Below are positions 1 to 5,995 of a stretch of 6,001 bases of DNA, in pieces. The stretch is from assembly GCA_023135135.1 (NCBI GenBank), contig JAGLTT010000049.1, positions 1-6,001 of the forward strand, read 5' to 3'. The number at the start of each line of letters is the position of its first letter. Position 1 is the stretch's first letter. The notes under the pieces are model-generated. The model was not told the DNA's origin. It did no database searches and saw only the letters and a program-made list of their open reading frames with translations. The DNA is from Dehalococcoidales bacterium (GTDB taxonomy: Bacteria > Chloroflexota > Dehalococcoidia > Dehalococcoidales > RBG-16-60-22). A program made the position numbers and the translations under genes.

Positions 1-626
1 ACCGGGGGCTTAGCATGTTCATAGTTGATTTAAAGAGCCCCGGAATTACGATACGTCCGTTGATAACCTCGGGAGGATTGCGGACAAACGAGGTCTTTTA
101 CGAAGATGTAAAGGTACCCAGAGAGAACCTTGTGGGGGAGAAGAACGGCGGCTGGGCCGTTATCATGAGTGCCCTTTACGGCGGCGGCGGGGGAGGAGGA
201 CTGGCCACCGGAACTAAGAATGTTATTAATACGCTGGTGAAATACGTCATTGAGGAAAAACAAGATGCCGATGATAACCCGTGGATTCCGGAGGCAATGG
301 CGAACCTGTTTATTAAGACCCACGTTGGGGAATTAATGGGTGTTCAAGCAACTGCCTTTGCTGACCTCAAGGTTAATCCTCCCTATGGAGGCGGCGGGGC
401 TGTATCACGCTTGCTCAGCGGCGATACAAGGCGGCTTCTATACAACACAGCCATGCAAATATTAGGGCCTTATGGTCAACTTACCAAGGATTCCAAATGG
501 GCACCCCTGAAGGGAGAGATATTACGCGAGTTTATGGATGCCCCACGCTGGACGATTGTCCACGGCAGCCAGGAGATTCAAAAACTGCTCATTGCTACCA
601 GGGGCCTGGGACTACCCAGAAAGTAA
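1..626 (+). CDS. Acyl-CoA dehydrogenase, large-subunit type, C-terminal part (5' truncated by window edge)
   Basis: This is the C-terminal half of a flavin-dependent acyl-CoA dehydrogenase, which oxidises an acyl-CoA at C2-C3 and passes electrons to ETF. The frame is open to the window edge: codons from base 3 read R-G-L-S before the Met at 15, matching the family motif GLSMFIVD, so that Met is internal. About 207 residues are present of a usual 380-400. Counting from the Met at 15, the end of the middle beta domain (FIVDLKSPGI, residues 2-11; VKVPRENLVGE, 32-42) is followed by the C-terminal helical domain. The tail IVHGSQEIQK...LGLPRK (181-203) is typical of large subunits of two-subunit dehydrogenases (PimC or FadE26 type). 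Oddities: His183 sits where MCAD-type enzymes have the catalytic Glu of YEGT, and a run of seven Gly (56-62, bases 180-200) covers the alternative Glu/Arg position used by isovaleryl-CoA dehydrogenase. A second Gly run is at 125-128. The family is clear; the substrate is unknown. Confidence 0.93.
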   Translation, partial: RGLSMFIVDLKSPGITIRPLITSGGLRTNEVFYEDVKVPRENLVGEKNGGWAVIMSALYGGGGGGGLATGTKNVINTLVKYVIEEKQDADDNPWIPEAMANLFIKTHVGELMGVQATAFADLKVNPPYGGGGAVSRLLSGDTRRLLYNTAMQILGPYGQLTKDSKWAPLKGEILREFMDAPRWTIVHGSQEIQKLLIATRGLGLPRK

Positions 627-631
627 TATAC

Positions 632-640
632 GGAAAGGAG
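632..640 (+). promoter_or_regulatory. Shine-Dalgarno site supporting a GTG start
   Basis: The purine-rich GGAAAGGAG ends seven bases before the GTG at 648-650. This spacing supports GTG as the start of the downstream acyl-CoA dehydrogenase. The encoded N-terminus (MDPRLSEEQEILRKSARDFL) also begins just where family members begin. Confidence 0.85.
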
Positions 641-647
641 TCTTACA

Positions 648-1793
648 GTGGATCCTAGACTCTCTGAAGAACAGGAAATATTAAGAAAATCGGCTCGTGA
701 CTTCTTAACCGATAAATGCCCTAAAACGCTGGTCAGGGAAATGGAAAAGGATGAGAAAGGCTACTCGCCGGAGCTCTGGAAGGAAATAGCCGACCTGGGC
801 TGGATGGGGCTGGCATTTCCGGAGGAGTACGGCGGCGGCGGCATGAGCTCCCTCGACCTGGCTATACTCCTTGAGGAAATGGGGCGGGTCTGCTTCCCCG
901 GGCCATTTTTCTCCACCGTGATTTGTGGGGGCTTGCCCATCCTGGATGCCGGAAGCGACGCACAAAAACAGAAGTACCTGCCGGATATTATCAGCGGTAA
1001 AACTATCTTTACCCTGGCACTGACCGAGGCCGGCGGTAAATACGATGCCGCCTCCGTTAAAGTTAAGGCTACTGCGGAGAATGGAAATTATATCATCAAC
1101 GGCACCAAGCTTTTCATCCCCGACGCTAATGTCGCCGACTATATTCTCTGCGTGGCCAGGACCGATGATAAGGCAAAAAAGCCCGAAGACGGCATAACCA
1201 TTCTTATAGTCGATGCAAAGAGCCCGGGTATCAGCACCACCGTGCTGAATACAATCGCCCGGGACAAACAATGCGAGGTGGTTTTCAACGGGGTAAAGGT
1301 GCCCAAAGAAAATATCCTCGGCGAATTAAACCAGGGTTGGGGCGATGTGCAGAAGATAATTGAACGCGCCGCCATCGCCAAGAGCTGTGAGATGCTGGGG
1401 GGCATGGAGATGGTACTGGATATGACGGTGGCCTATGTCAAAGAAAGAGTACAGTTTGATGTCCCTGTCGGTGTTTTCCAGGCAATACAGCACCACTGTG
1501 TCTATATGCTGGTAGAGGTTGAAGGCTCCAGGGCAACTGCTTATGAGGCAGCCTGGAGGTTAAGTACCGGGCGCCCCTACTCCAGTGAAGCCGCTATAAC
1601 CAAGGCCTGGGTAAGCGATGCCTACCAGCGCGTCGTTGCTCTGGGCACGCAGGCGCACGGGGGTGTGTCTATCATGGAGGACCATGACCTGCCGTTGTAT
1701 TTCCGGCGGGCCAAGGCCGCCGAACTTGCCTTTGGTGATGCTCGTTTTCATAGAAAAACGGTAGCCCGAAATCTCGGGTTTGAGGTAGCCTGA
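648..1793 (+). CDS. Acyl-CoA dehydrogenase, small-subunit type (PimD/FadE27-like)
   Basis: A complete 381-residue FAD-dependent acyl-CoA dehydrogenase, normal for the family, starting at GTG. The N-terminal helical domain spans about 1-115 (EEYGGGG at 59-65, LEEMGR at 75-80). The middle beta domain spans about 118-225 (LALTEAGG at 123-130, NGTKLFIPDA at 151-160, VKVPKENILGE at 216-226). The C-terminal helical domain spans about 230-378 (ERVQFDVPVGVFQAIQHH at 266-283, QAHGGVSIMEDHDL at 335-348). The end, FRRAKAAELAFGD (352-364), aligns without gaps to the MCAD segment ending in YEGT and puts Phe362 at the catalytic Glu position. This resembles small subunits of heteromeric dehydrogenases. The isovaleryl-CoA-dehydrogenase-type base position is Ala241. 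It lies 21 bases after its paralogue; the shared segments (IVDxKSPGI, VKVPxENxxGE) show they are related copies. I infer one heteromeric enzyme acting on a bulky or branched acyl-CoA, with ETF as electron acceptor; the substrate is not visible. Confidence 0.93.
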   Translation: MDPRLSEEQEILRKSARDFLTDKCPKTLVREMEKDEKGYSPELWKEIADLGWMGLAFPEEYGGGGMSSLDLAILLEEMGRVCFPGPFFSTVICGGLPILDAGSDAQKQKYLPDIISGKTIFTLALTEAGGKYDAASVKVKATAENGNYIINGTKLFIPDANVADYILCVARTDDKAKKPEDGITILIVDAKSPGISTTVLNTIARDKQCEVVFNGVKVPKENILGELNQGWGDVQKIIERAAIAKSCEMLGGMEMVLDMTVAYVKERVQFDVPVGVFQAIQHHCVYMLVEVEGSRATAYEAAWRLSTGRPYSSEAAITKAWVSDAYQRVVALGTQAHGGVSIMEDHDLPLYFRRAKAAELAFGDARFHRKTVARNLGFEVA

Positions 1794-1800
1794 ACACTTC

Positions 1801-1817
1801 AGTTAAACTATTTAACT
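1801..1817. promoter_or_regulatory. Perfect inverted repeat: operator candidate or weak hairpin
   Basis: AGTTAAA-CTA-TTTAACT is a perfect 7+7 palindrome with a 3-base centre, starting seven bases after the stop codon of the acyl-CoA dehydrogenase. Related half-sites recur nearby: TTTAAC at 1823-1828 and AGTTAA at 1865-1870. It overlaps the putative -35 box by one base, as an operator could. It is followed by TGATTTTT (1818-1825), so a rho-independent terminator is the alternative, but an all-AT stem with only one G-C pair per arm would be weak. Confidence 0.4.
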
Positions 1818-1845
1818 TGATTTTTAACCAGATGGGTATTAAAAT
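1817..1845 (+). promoter_or_regulatory. Sigma-70-like promoter candidate upstream of the M24 gene
   Basis: TTGATT (1817-1822; four of six consensus bases) and TAAAAT (1840-1845; five of six) are separated by exactly 17 bases. Transcription would begin near 1852, leaving a leader of roughly 40 bases before the ATG at 1892. The region is clearly more AT-rich than the flanking genes. This is pattern matching only. It suggests the M24, flavoprotein and CoA-transferase genes can be transcribed separately from the acyl-CoA dehydrogenase pair. Confidence 0.45.
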
Positions 1846-1891
1846 CACGTTGCCGTAATAATATAGTTAATATCGGCGAAGGAGGGGGCTA

Positions 1892-3112
1892 ATGGCGAAA
1901 TTCGCGGTACGACCGTTCGGCGGGCCGGAGGCAGTAGACTGGTCTGAGAGGATAAACACCGCCCGCATGAGAGAGGAAAGGCTGGCTAAAGCCCGGGCTT
2001 CCCTGAAGAAACACGGTATAGCCGCCTGCCTGTTAATGCGACCCGAGAACATGCGTTATGTGACCAGCACCAAGGCGGTGAACTTTATCGACCAGCTCAG
2101 ATACACGGTAGCTTTCGCGGAACATGACCCCATAGTTTACGAGCTGCCGCCCGGTAATCTCTTCGGGTCATGCCCCTGGGTTAAGCCGGAGAATCTCAAG
2201 CTCGCCGTACTATGGGCCGATGAAGCCTGCGGTCCGGACGCTACCTGGGAAAGGGCCCAGAAATTCGCCCGGTGCATCAAGCAGGATTTGAAAGACAAGG
2301 GCCTGGAAAAGGAAAAACTGGGCGTCGATAAGCTCGATGAACCCGGCCAGCGGGCACTTAAGGAAGCGGGCATAGAGACCGTCGACGTTATGCCGGCGAT
2401 GCTGGAAGCGCGGGCGGTAAAGACCGAGGACGAAATCAACTGCCTGATGATGGCGGTAGCCATATCCGAGGTGGGCTGGTACGCCCTGTACGAGGCTCTT
2501 AAGCCGGGCGTCCTGGGTCGAGACCTTATTGCCGTAGCCAATAAAGCCATGTACAGCGCCGGGGCTGAAGATGTCTGGGGAGTCCTGGGAGGCGCACGTA
2601 ACACCGGTATCGTACAGGTGGGCGATGTCATTACCGTTGACTTCTGCCGCATCACCTACCTGGGATACAATACCTGCTACTATCGCAACATCATCGTCGG
2701 CCGCAAGCCCAACCAGAAAGAGATGGACATGCACAAGAGGAGCTACGAGCGGGTGTACAACGTCATCGAAGCCATCAAGCCCGGAGCCACCACCGCCGAT
2801 GCCGCCAAACACTGGCTGCCCGCCAAGGAGAGGGGCTACCCCACCGAGGAGTATACCTGGTGCGAGGATTTAGCCCACGGCCTGGGCCTGTGGCTTTACG
2901 AATACCCGACCATTAACCGTCTATGGTCGTTTGATTATCCCATGGTCATTGAAAAGGGTATGACCATGGCTGTAGAGGCAATGGAGTTTGACCCGGCGGT
3001 CGGTAGAACCAAACTGGAAGAGATGATCGTGGTAGGAGACGAGGGTGCCGAGATTATGACCAAGATGCCCGTTAAGGATATGATGATAGCAAGTCCCATA
3101 ATCACAGCCTGA
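1892..3112 (+). CDS. M24 (creatinase/prolidase-fold) family hydrolase with an altered metal site
   Basis: A 406-residue pita-bread-fold protein. Residues 1-170 form a creatinase N-terminal-like domain (arginine-rich helix at 20-40, then RPENMRYVTST at 50-60). Residues 175-400 are the M24 domain. Known relatives include Xaa-Pro aminopeptidase, prolidase, creatinase and the DMSP lyase DddP. Aligned by eye, the metal ligands are Asp250 (ITVDF), His329 (AHGLGLW), Glu362 (AVEAME) and Glu376 (KLEEM). The second Asp is Cys262 (GYNTCYYR, where peptidases have GYxxDxxR), Tyr336 replaces the His of HExP, and no His precedes Asp250 where proline peptidases have one. Cys252 lies two residues after Asp250. 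Ordinary Xaa-Pro peptidase activity is therefore doubtful; a specialised hydrolase or lyase acting on a small catabolic substrate is a reasonable inference. The strong site AAGGAGGGGG (1879-1888) fixes the ATG. The flavoprotein gene follows 50 bases downstream. Confidence 0.85.
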   Translation: MAKFAVRPFGGPEAVDWSERINTARMREERLAKARASLKKHGIAACLLMRPENMRYVTSTKAVNFIDQLRYTVAFAEHDPIVYELPPGNLFGSCPWVKPENLKLAVLWADEACGPDATWERAQKFARCIKQDLKDKGLEKEKLGVDKLDEPGQRALKEAGIETVDVMPAMLEARAVKTEDEINCLMMAVAISEVGWYALYEALKPGVLGRDLIAVANKAMYSAGAEDVWGVLGGARNTGIVQVGDVITVDFCRITYLGYNTCYYRNIIVGRKPNQKEMDMHKRSYERVYNVIEAIKPGATTADAAKHWLPAKERGYPTEEYTWCEDLAHGLGLWLYEYPTINRLWSFDYPMVIEKGMTMAVEAMEFDPAVGRTKLEEMIVVGDEGAEIMTKMPVKDMMIASPIITA

Positions 3113-3162
3113 CGAGTCCAACTGAGGCTTAAAGAATTGGATTTTGAAAAGGAGGTACTTTC

Positions 3163-4560
3163 ATGACTTACTCACAGGTTCCCAAAAGTTGGGATGGTGA
3201 AGCTGATGTCATTATAGTTGGTGGTGGTAATACCGGTATACCGGCCGCCATTACGGCACATGACAAGGGAGCCAAGGTAATAGTGCTGGAGGCCTCAACC
3301 GGAATGGCCAGCAGTCTGGCCATGATTGCCGGCGGTACGCCCTTCACCGGCACAGATCTGCAGAAAGCCGAGGGTATTGAGGATTCCCCTGACAAACTGT
3401 ATGAGGAAGCCATCAAGGTTAGCGGTGGTGACCCGGAGCTCTGGAGAGCACTGGCAGACCGTCAGGAGGAAGTCTACGAATGGCTTAAATCCCTGGGTGC
3501 CAAACCAGAAAAAGTGCTTCTGGCGCCGGGACACCTCGTAAGACGCTCTATTAAATTTGAAGGCCATGGCCCCGCTCTCTGCAACATTCTCCGGAACGCC
3601 CTGAAAAAGTCGGGGATTGATGTCCGGTACAAGCATCGCGCCAGAAAACTGATCGTCAATAACGGCCGGGTCATCGGCATCACCGCCGAGTCTGGTGACA
3701 AAACTAATAGCTTCAAGGCCAGGAAAGCGGTTATTCTCGCCACCGGTGGCTTTTGTCAAAACTTGGACATCGTGAAGGAGTTTGGGCCGCACTATGCTGA
3801 TTTAGTTCCCACAGCGCCTAAAACCCATCAGGGTGACGGCCTGAAAATGGCTATGGCCATCGGCGCAGGGACGGATGGTCTGGGCTTGGCAGTATGTCCG
3901 TCCATGCCCGTAGGCGCCGAGACTCTTCAATTCGTAAATGCGGGCATACAGGGCGGCATTACCGTGGACAGGTACGGGAAGAGATTCGGTAATGAGGCGA
4001 CAGAAGAACTGGGCACCTACACTGAAAAGCATAAGATATGTCTGGATCATGACTCAACCGGTCTGCACATTACTGTTTCCGACCAGGCGATAAAGGACCT
4101 CAATGCGCCGCCATCAACCACTACTCGCGAACCGATTTACAGGGTAGACACTATTGAGGAACTGGAGAAACAGCTCGGCATTCCCGCCGGAAACCTGAAG
4201 GCGACCGTTGACGAGTATAACTCCGATATTGAGAAGTACGGTTATGACAGGAAGTTTGGCCGGCGCCTGCAGGGAATGTACTGGCCGGATTTGCCGGTGA
4301 TGAAACTGGATCACCCTCCGTTCTATGCTGTTAAAAACAAGATTTGCCTGACTTCGATGAAGGGCGGCTTGAAAATCAACGCGAAGTGCCAGATAATCGA
4401 CCAGTTCGGCGATGTTATTCCAGGACTCTACGCAGCCGGGGAGATAGCTGGAGGTTTGGAGCGCATACCCCACCATTACTACACCGGAAGAATGACGATG
4501 CAAGCCTTCACGCAGGGCAGAATAGCCGGAGATGTTGCCGCCGACGAACCCGGCAGTTAG
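3163..4560 (+). CDS. FAD-dependent oxidoreductase, fumarate reductase/KstD-like flavoprotein (FAD_binding_2)
   Basis: A 465-residue flavoprotein. The N-terminal Rossmann motif is DVIIVGGGNTG (15-25), with Glu43 ending the second strand (VIVLEAS) to bind the FAD ribose. ILATGGF (191-197), THQGDGLKMA (221-230) and the C-terminal FAD motif GLYAAGEIAGG (421-431) complete the fold, and QGRIAGDVAA (451-460) is the usual last helix. A capping substrate domain lies about 240-390. Arg274 in GKRFGNE matches the catalytic Arg of fumarate reductases, but the motif usually reading H-x-M-G-G is LTSMKGGLK (396-404), without His. The last substrate loop is IPHHYYTGR (435-443), not the HGANRLGGN type. It is therefore probably not a fumarate reductase; an enoate reductase or a KstD-like desaturase is possible. 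There is no signal peptide, haem motif (CxxCH) or FMN domain, so it is likely cytoplasmic and fed by a soluble donor. The near-ideal site AAAAGGAGGT (3147-3156) fixes the start. Confidence 0.88.
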   Translation: MTYSQVPKSWDGEADVIIVGGGNTGIPAAITAHDKGAKVIVLEASTGMASSLAMIAGGTPFTGTDLQKAEGIEDSPDKLYEEAIKVSGGDPELWRALADRQEEVYEWLKSLGAKPEKVLLAPGHLVRRSIKFEGHGPALCNILRNALKKSGIDVRYKHRARKLIVNNGRVIGITAESGDKTNSFKARKAVILATGGFCQNLDIVKEFGPHYADLVPTAPKTHQGDGLKMAMAIGAGTDGLGLAVCPSMPVGAETLQFVNAGIQGGITVDRYGKRFGNEATEELGTYTEKHKICLDHDSTGLHITVSDQAIKDLNAPPSTTTREPIYRVDTIEELEKQLGIPAGNLKATVDEYNSDIEKYGYDRKFGRRLQGMYWPDLPVMKLDHPPFYAVKNKICLTSMKGGLKINAKCQIIDQFGDVIPGLYAAGEIAGGLERIPHHYYTGRMTMQAFTQGRIAGDVAADEPGS

Positions 4561-4583
4561 GCAACCATGCAAAACATAAGCAC

Positions 4584-4601
4584 CGCCTGACGTGTGAGGC
4601 G
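4584..4601 (+). promoter_or_regulatory. Short hairpin in the gap before the CoA-transferase gene
   Basis: CGCCT (4584-4588) and AGGCG (4597-4601) form a 5-bp stem with an 8-base loop. It is followed by an A-rich stretch, not a T-run, so it is not a rho-independent terminator. It lies about 20 bases upstream of a start codon that has no good Shine-Dalgarno site, so it could affect mRNA stability or translation. It may also be chance. Confidence 0.2.
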
Positions 4602-4622
4602 AGATAAAGAAATAAGAACATA

Positions 4623-5984
4623 ATGAAGTGGCAAGATAAGTACCGCGATAAGTTAATAACGGCCAAAGAAGCGGCAGGACTGATAACATCCGGCTCTGAT
4701 GTCATTTTTGCCATGATGGACCAGCCCAAGGACATCATGCTGGAAACCGCCAGGCGGGCCGGCGAGTTGGAGAATGTGACTTTAACCTCTCACTGGGTAG
4801 AAGACTATCCCTTCCTTCACCCCAGTCAGTATCCTGAAATGGAAAAAGCGTTCCGTATTAAAGACCCCATGACCCTGAGGACGACGCGGGAAGAAGTACG
4901 TAATAAAAAAATCGACTACCAACCCACTGTCTTCGGGCTGAGTAACGGCTACAGGCAGGAGTGCCCCGACAGGGGACGGCTGTATCACTATAAAGACTAC
5001 TTCTACTTCAAGCTCACACCGCCCGATGAAAACGGCCGCTGCAGCTTCGGGCCGCATCCCTGGTACACACCAAGCGTCTGCAGAACGGCCAAAGTAAAGG
5101 TCGCTGAAATCGACCCTAACCTTACGTGGGTATACGGCGAATATGTAAATATTAACGATATAGACTATCTGGTTGAAACTCCTGAAGAAGGAAGACTGGG
5201 AGGCTCGGAACTTCTGGGACAAAAGCCTCCTGCTGAAGAGTTTGAGATAGCCCAGGTCATCGGTGCCAATGCCGCCTCTCTAGTCAACGACGGCGATACC
5301 TTACAAATCGGGGTGGGTACAGCCGCCGAGGCAATCAGGGACTTCCTTGGTGAAAAAAACGACCTCGGCATCGACAGTGAGGTCATTTATTCCTATACTA
5401 TTAACCTAGTAAAACGCGGCGTTATCACGGGCAAGAAGAAAAACGTCGATACCGGGAAGGTAACCTGCGCCAACCTTCAGCTATACGGGTACAATGAGCC
5501 TGCCAGCATTGAATCTCTGGCATATGTCAGAGATAACCCTGCATTTTTATTCCGGGATATCTCCACCCAGTGCAACGTCGGCAGAATTGCCTCACAGGAT
5601 AACATGGTAGCTATAAATAATATCCTGGGGGTTGATCTCCTGGGACAGATTGTCATTACTCACCTCGGTCCAACTCCCATCACCGGTCCCGGGGGACAGG
5701 TGGACTTCTGTGTCGGCGCGCATTACTCCAAAGGGGGGCGCTCCATATCCATGCTGAAGTCCACCGCCCTTGACGGGAAAGCATCACGGATAGTGCCCAA
5801 ATTCGATGCAGGCACGGTGATAATGATTCCCATGGTTTACCTCGACTACCTGGTTACCGAGTATGGAATCGCCAACCTTGACTGCAAGAGTCGGAGGGAG
5901 AGGGCGGAGGCTGTTATCTCGATAGCCCACCCCGATTTCCGGGATGAGTTGAGGCAAGCCGCCAAGGAAATGTTCTACCCGTAG
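4623..5984 (+). CDS. Acetyl-CoA hydrolase/CoA-transferase family protein (4-hydroxybutyrate CoA-transferase-like)
   Basis: A 453-residue member of the acetyl-CoA hydrolase/transferase family (relatives: 4-hydroxybutyrate CoA-transferase AbfT/Cat2, succinyl-CoA:acetate CoA-transferase), which swap CoA between carboxylic acids through a glutamyl-CoA thioester. The N-terminal domain spans about 1-190 (WQDKYRDKLITAKEA at 3-17, TPPDENGRCSFG at 132-143, DIDYLVE at 179-185). The C-terminal domain spans about 205-453 (LQIGVGTAAEAI at 227-238, GPGGQVDF at 355-362, SKGGRSI at 369-375, VTEYGIANL at 411-419, IAHPDFRDEL at 434-443). Glu253 in GIDSEV matches the catalytic Glu of GxHTEM/GxHSEM; the His two residues before it is Asp251 here. 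Catalysis is therefore expected, with activation of the pathway acid at low ATP cost as the likely role. The start is constrained by an upstream in-frame stop (4605-4607) and no other ATG between; the Shine-Dalgarno site is poor, so translation may partly depend on the flavoprotein gene upstream. The exact acid is unknown. Confidence 0.92.
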   Translation: MKWQDKYRDKLITAKEAAGLITSGSDVIFAMMDQPKDIMLETARRAGELENVTLTSHWVEDYPFLHPSQYPEMEKAFRIKDPMTLRTTREEVRNKKIDYQPTVFGLSNGYRQECPDRGRLYHYKDYFYFKLTPPDENGRCSFGPHPWYTPSVCRTAKVKVAEIDPNLTWVYGEYVNINDIDYLVETPEEGRLGGSELLGQKPPAEEFEIAQVIGANAASLVNDGDTLQIGVGTAAEAIRDFLGEKNDLGIDSEVIYSYTINLVKRGVITGKKKNVDTGKVTCANLQLYGYNEPASIESLAYVRDNPAFLFRDISTQCNVGRIASQDNMVAINNILGVDLLGQIVITHLGPTPITGPGGQVDFCVGAHYSKGGRSISMLKSTALDGKASRIVPKFDAGTVIMIPMVYLDYLVTEYGIANLDCKSRRERAEAVISIAHPDFRDELRQAAKEMFYP

Positions 5985-5995
5985 TATTATGGCAC

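Noticed and set aside
15..626. Met at base 15 as a true start of a short 203-residue protein
   Set aside because: The frame is open upstream to the window edge and the codons before the Met (R-G-L-S) match the conserved family motif, so the gene is cut by the window edge, not naturally short.
705..1271. 188-residue antisense open frame
   Set aside because: It lies wholly inside the well-supported acyl-CoA dehydrogenase gene, shows no recognisable domain, and is a by-product of codon composition.
1801..1825. Rho-independent terminator after the acyl-CoA dehydrogenase pair
   Set aside because: A T-run follows the hairpin, but the 7-bp stem has a single G-C pair and would be very weak; an operator reading fits at least as well, so no terminator is annotated.
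2210..2812. 200-residue antisense open frame and an overlapping 172-residue one
   Set aside because: Both lie inside the M24 gene, whose motifs are clear on the + strand; neither resembles a known family.
4567..4590. Seven-codon leader peptide (MQNISTA)
   Set aside because: It has no convincing ribosome binding site and no codon pattern of an attenuator; such a short frame is expected by chance.
4114..4689. 191-residue antisense open frame spanning the gap between the flavoprotein and CoA-transferase genes
   Set aside because: Most of it is antisense to conserved coding sequence in both genes, and the translated product has no recognisable motif.
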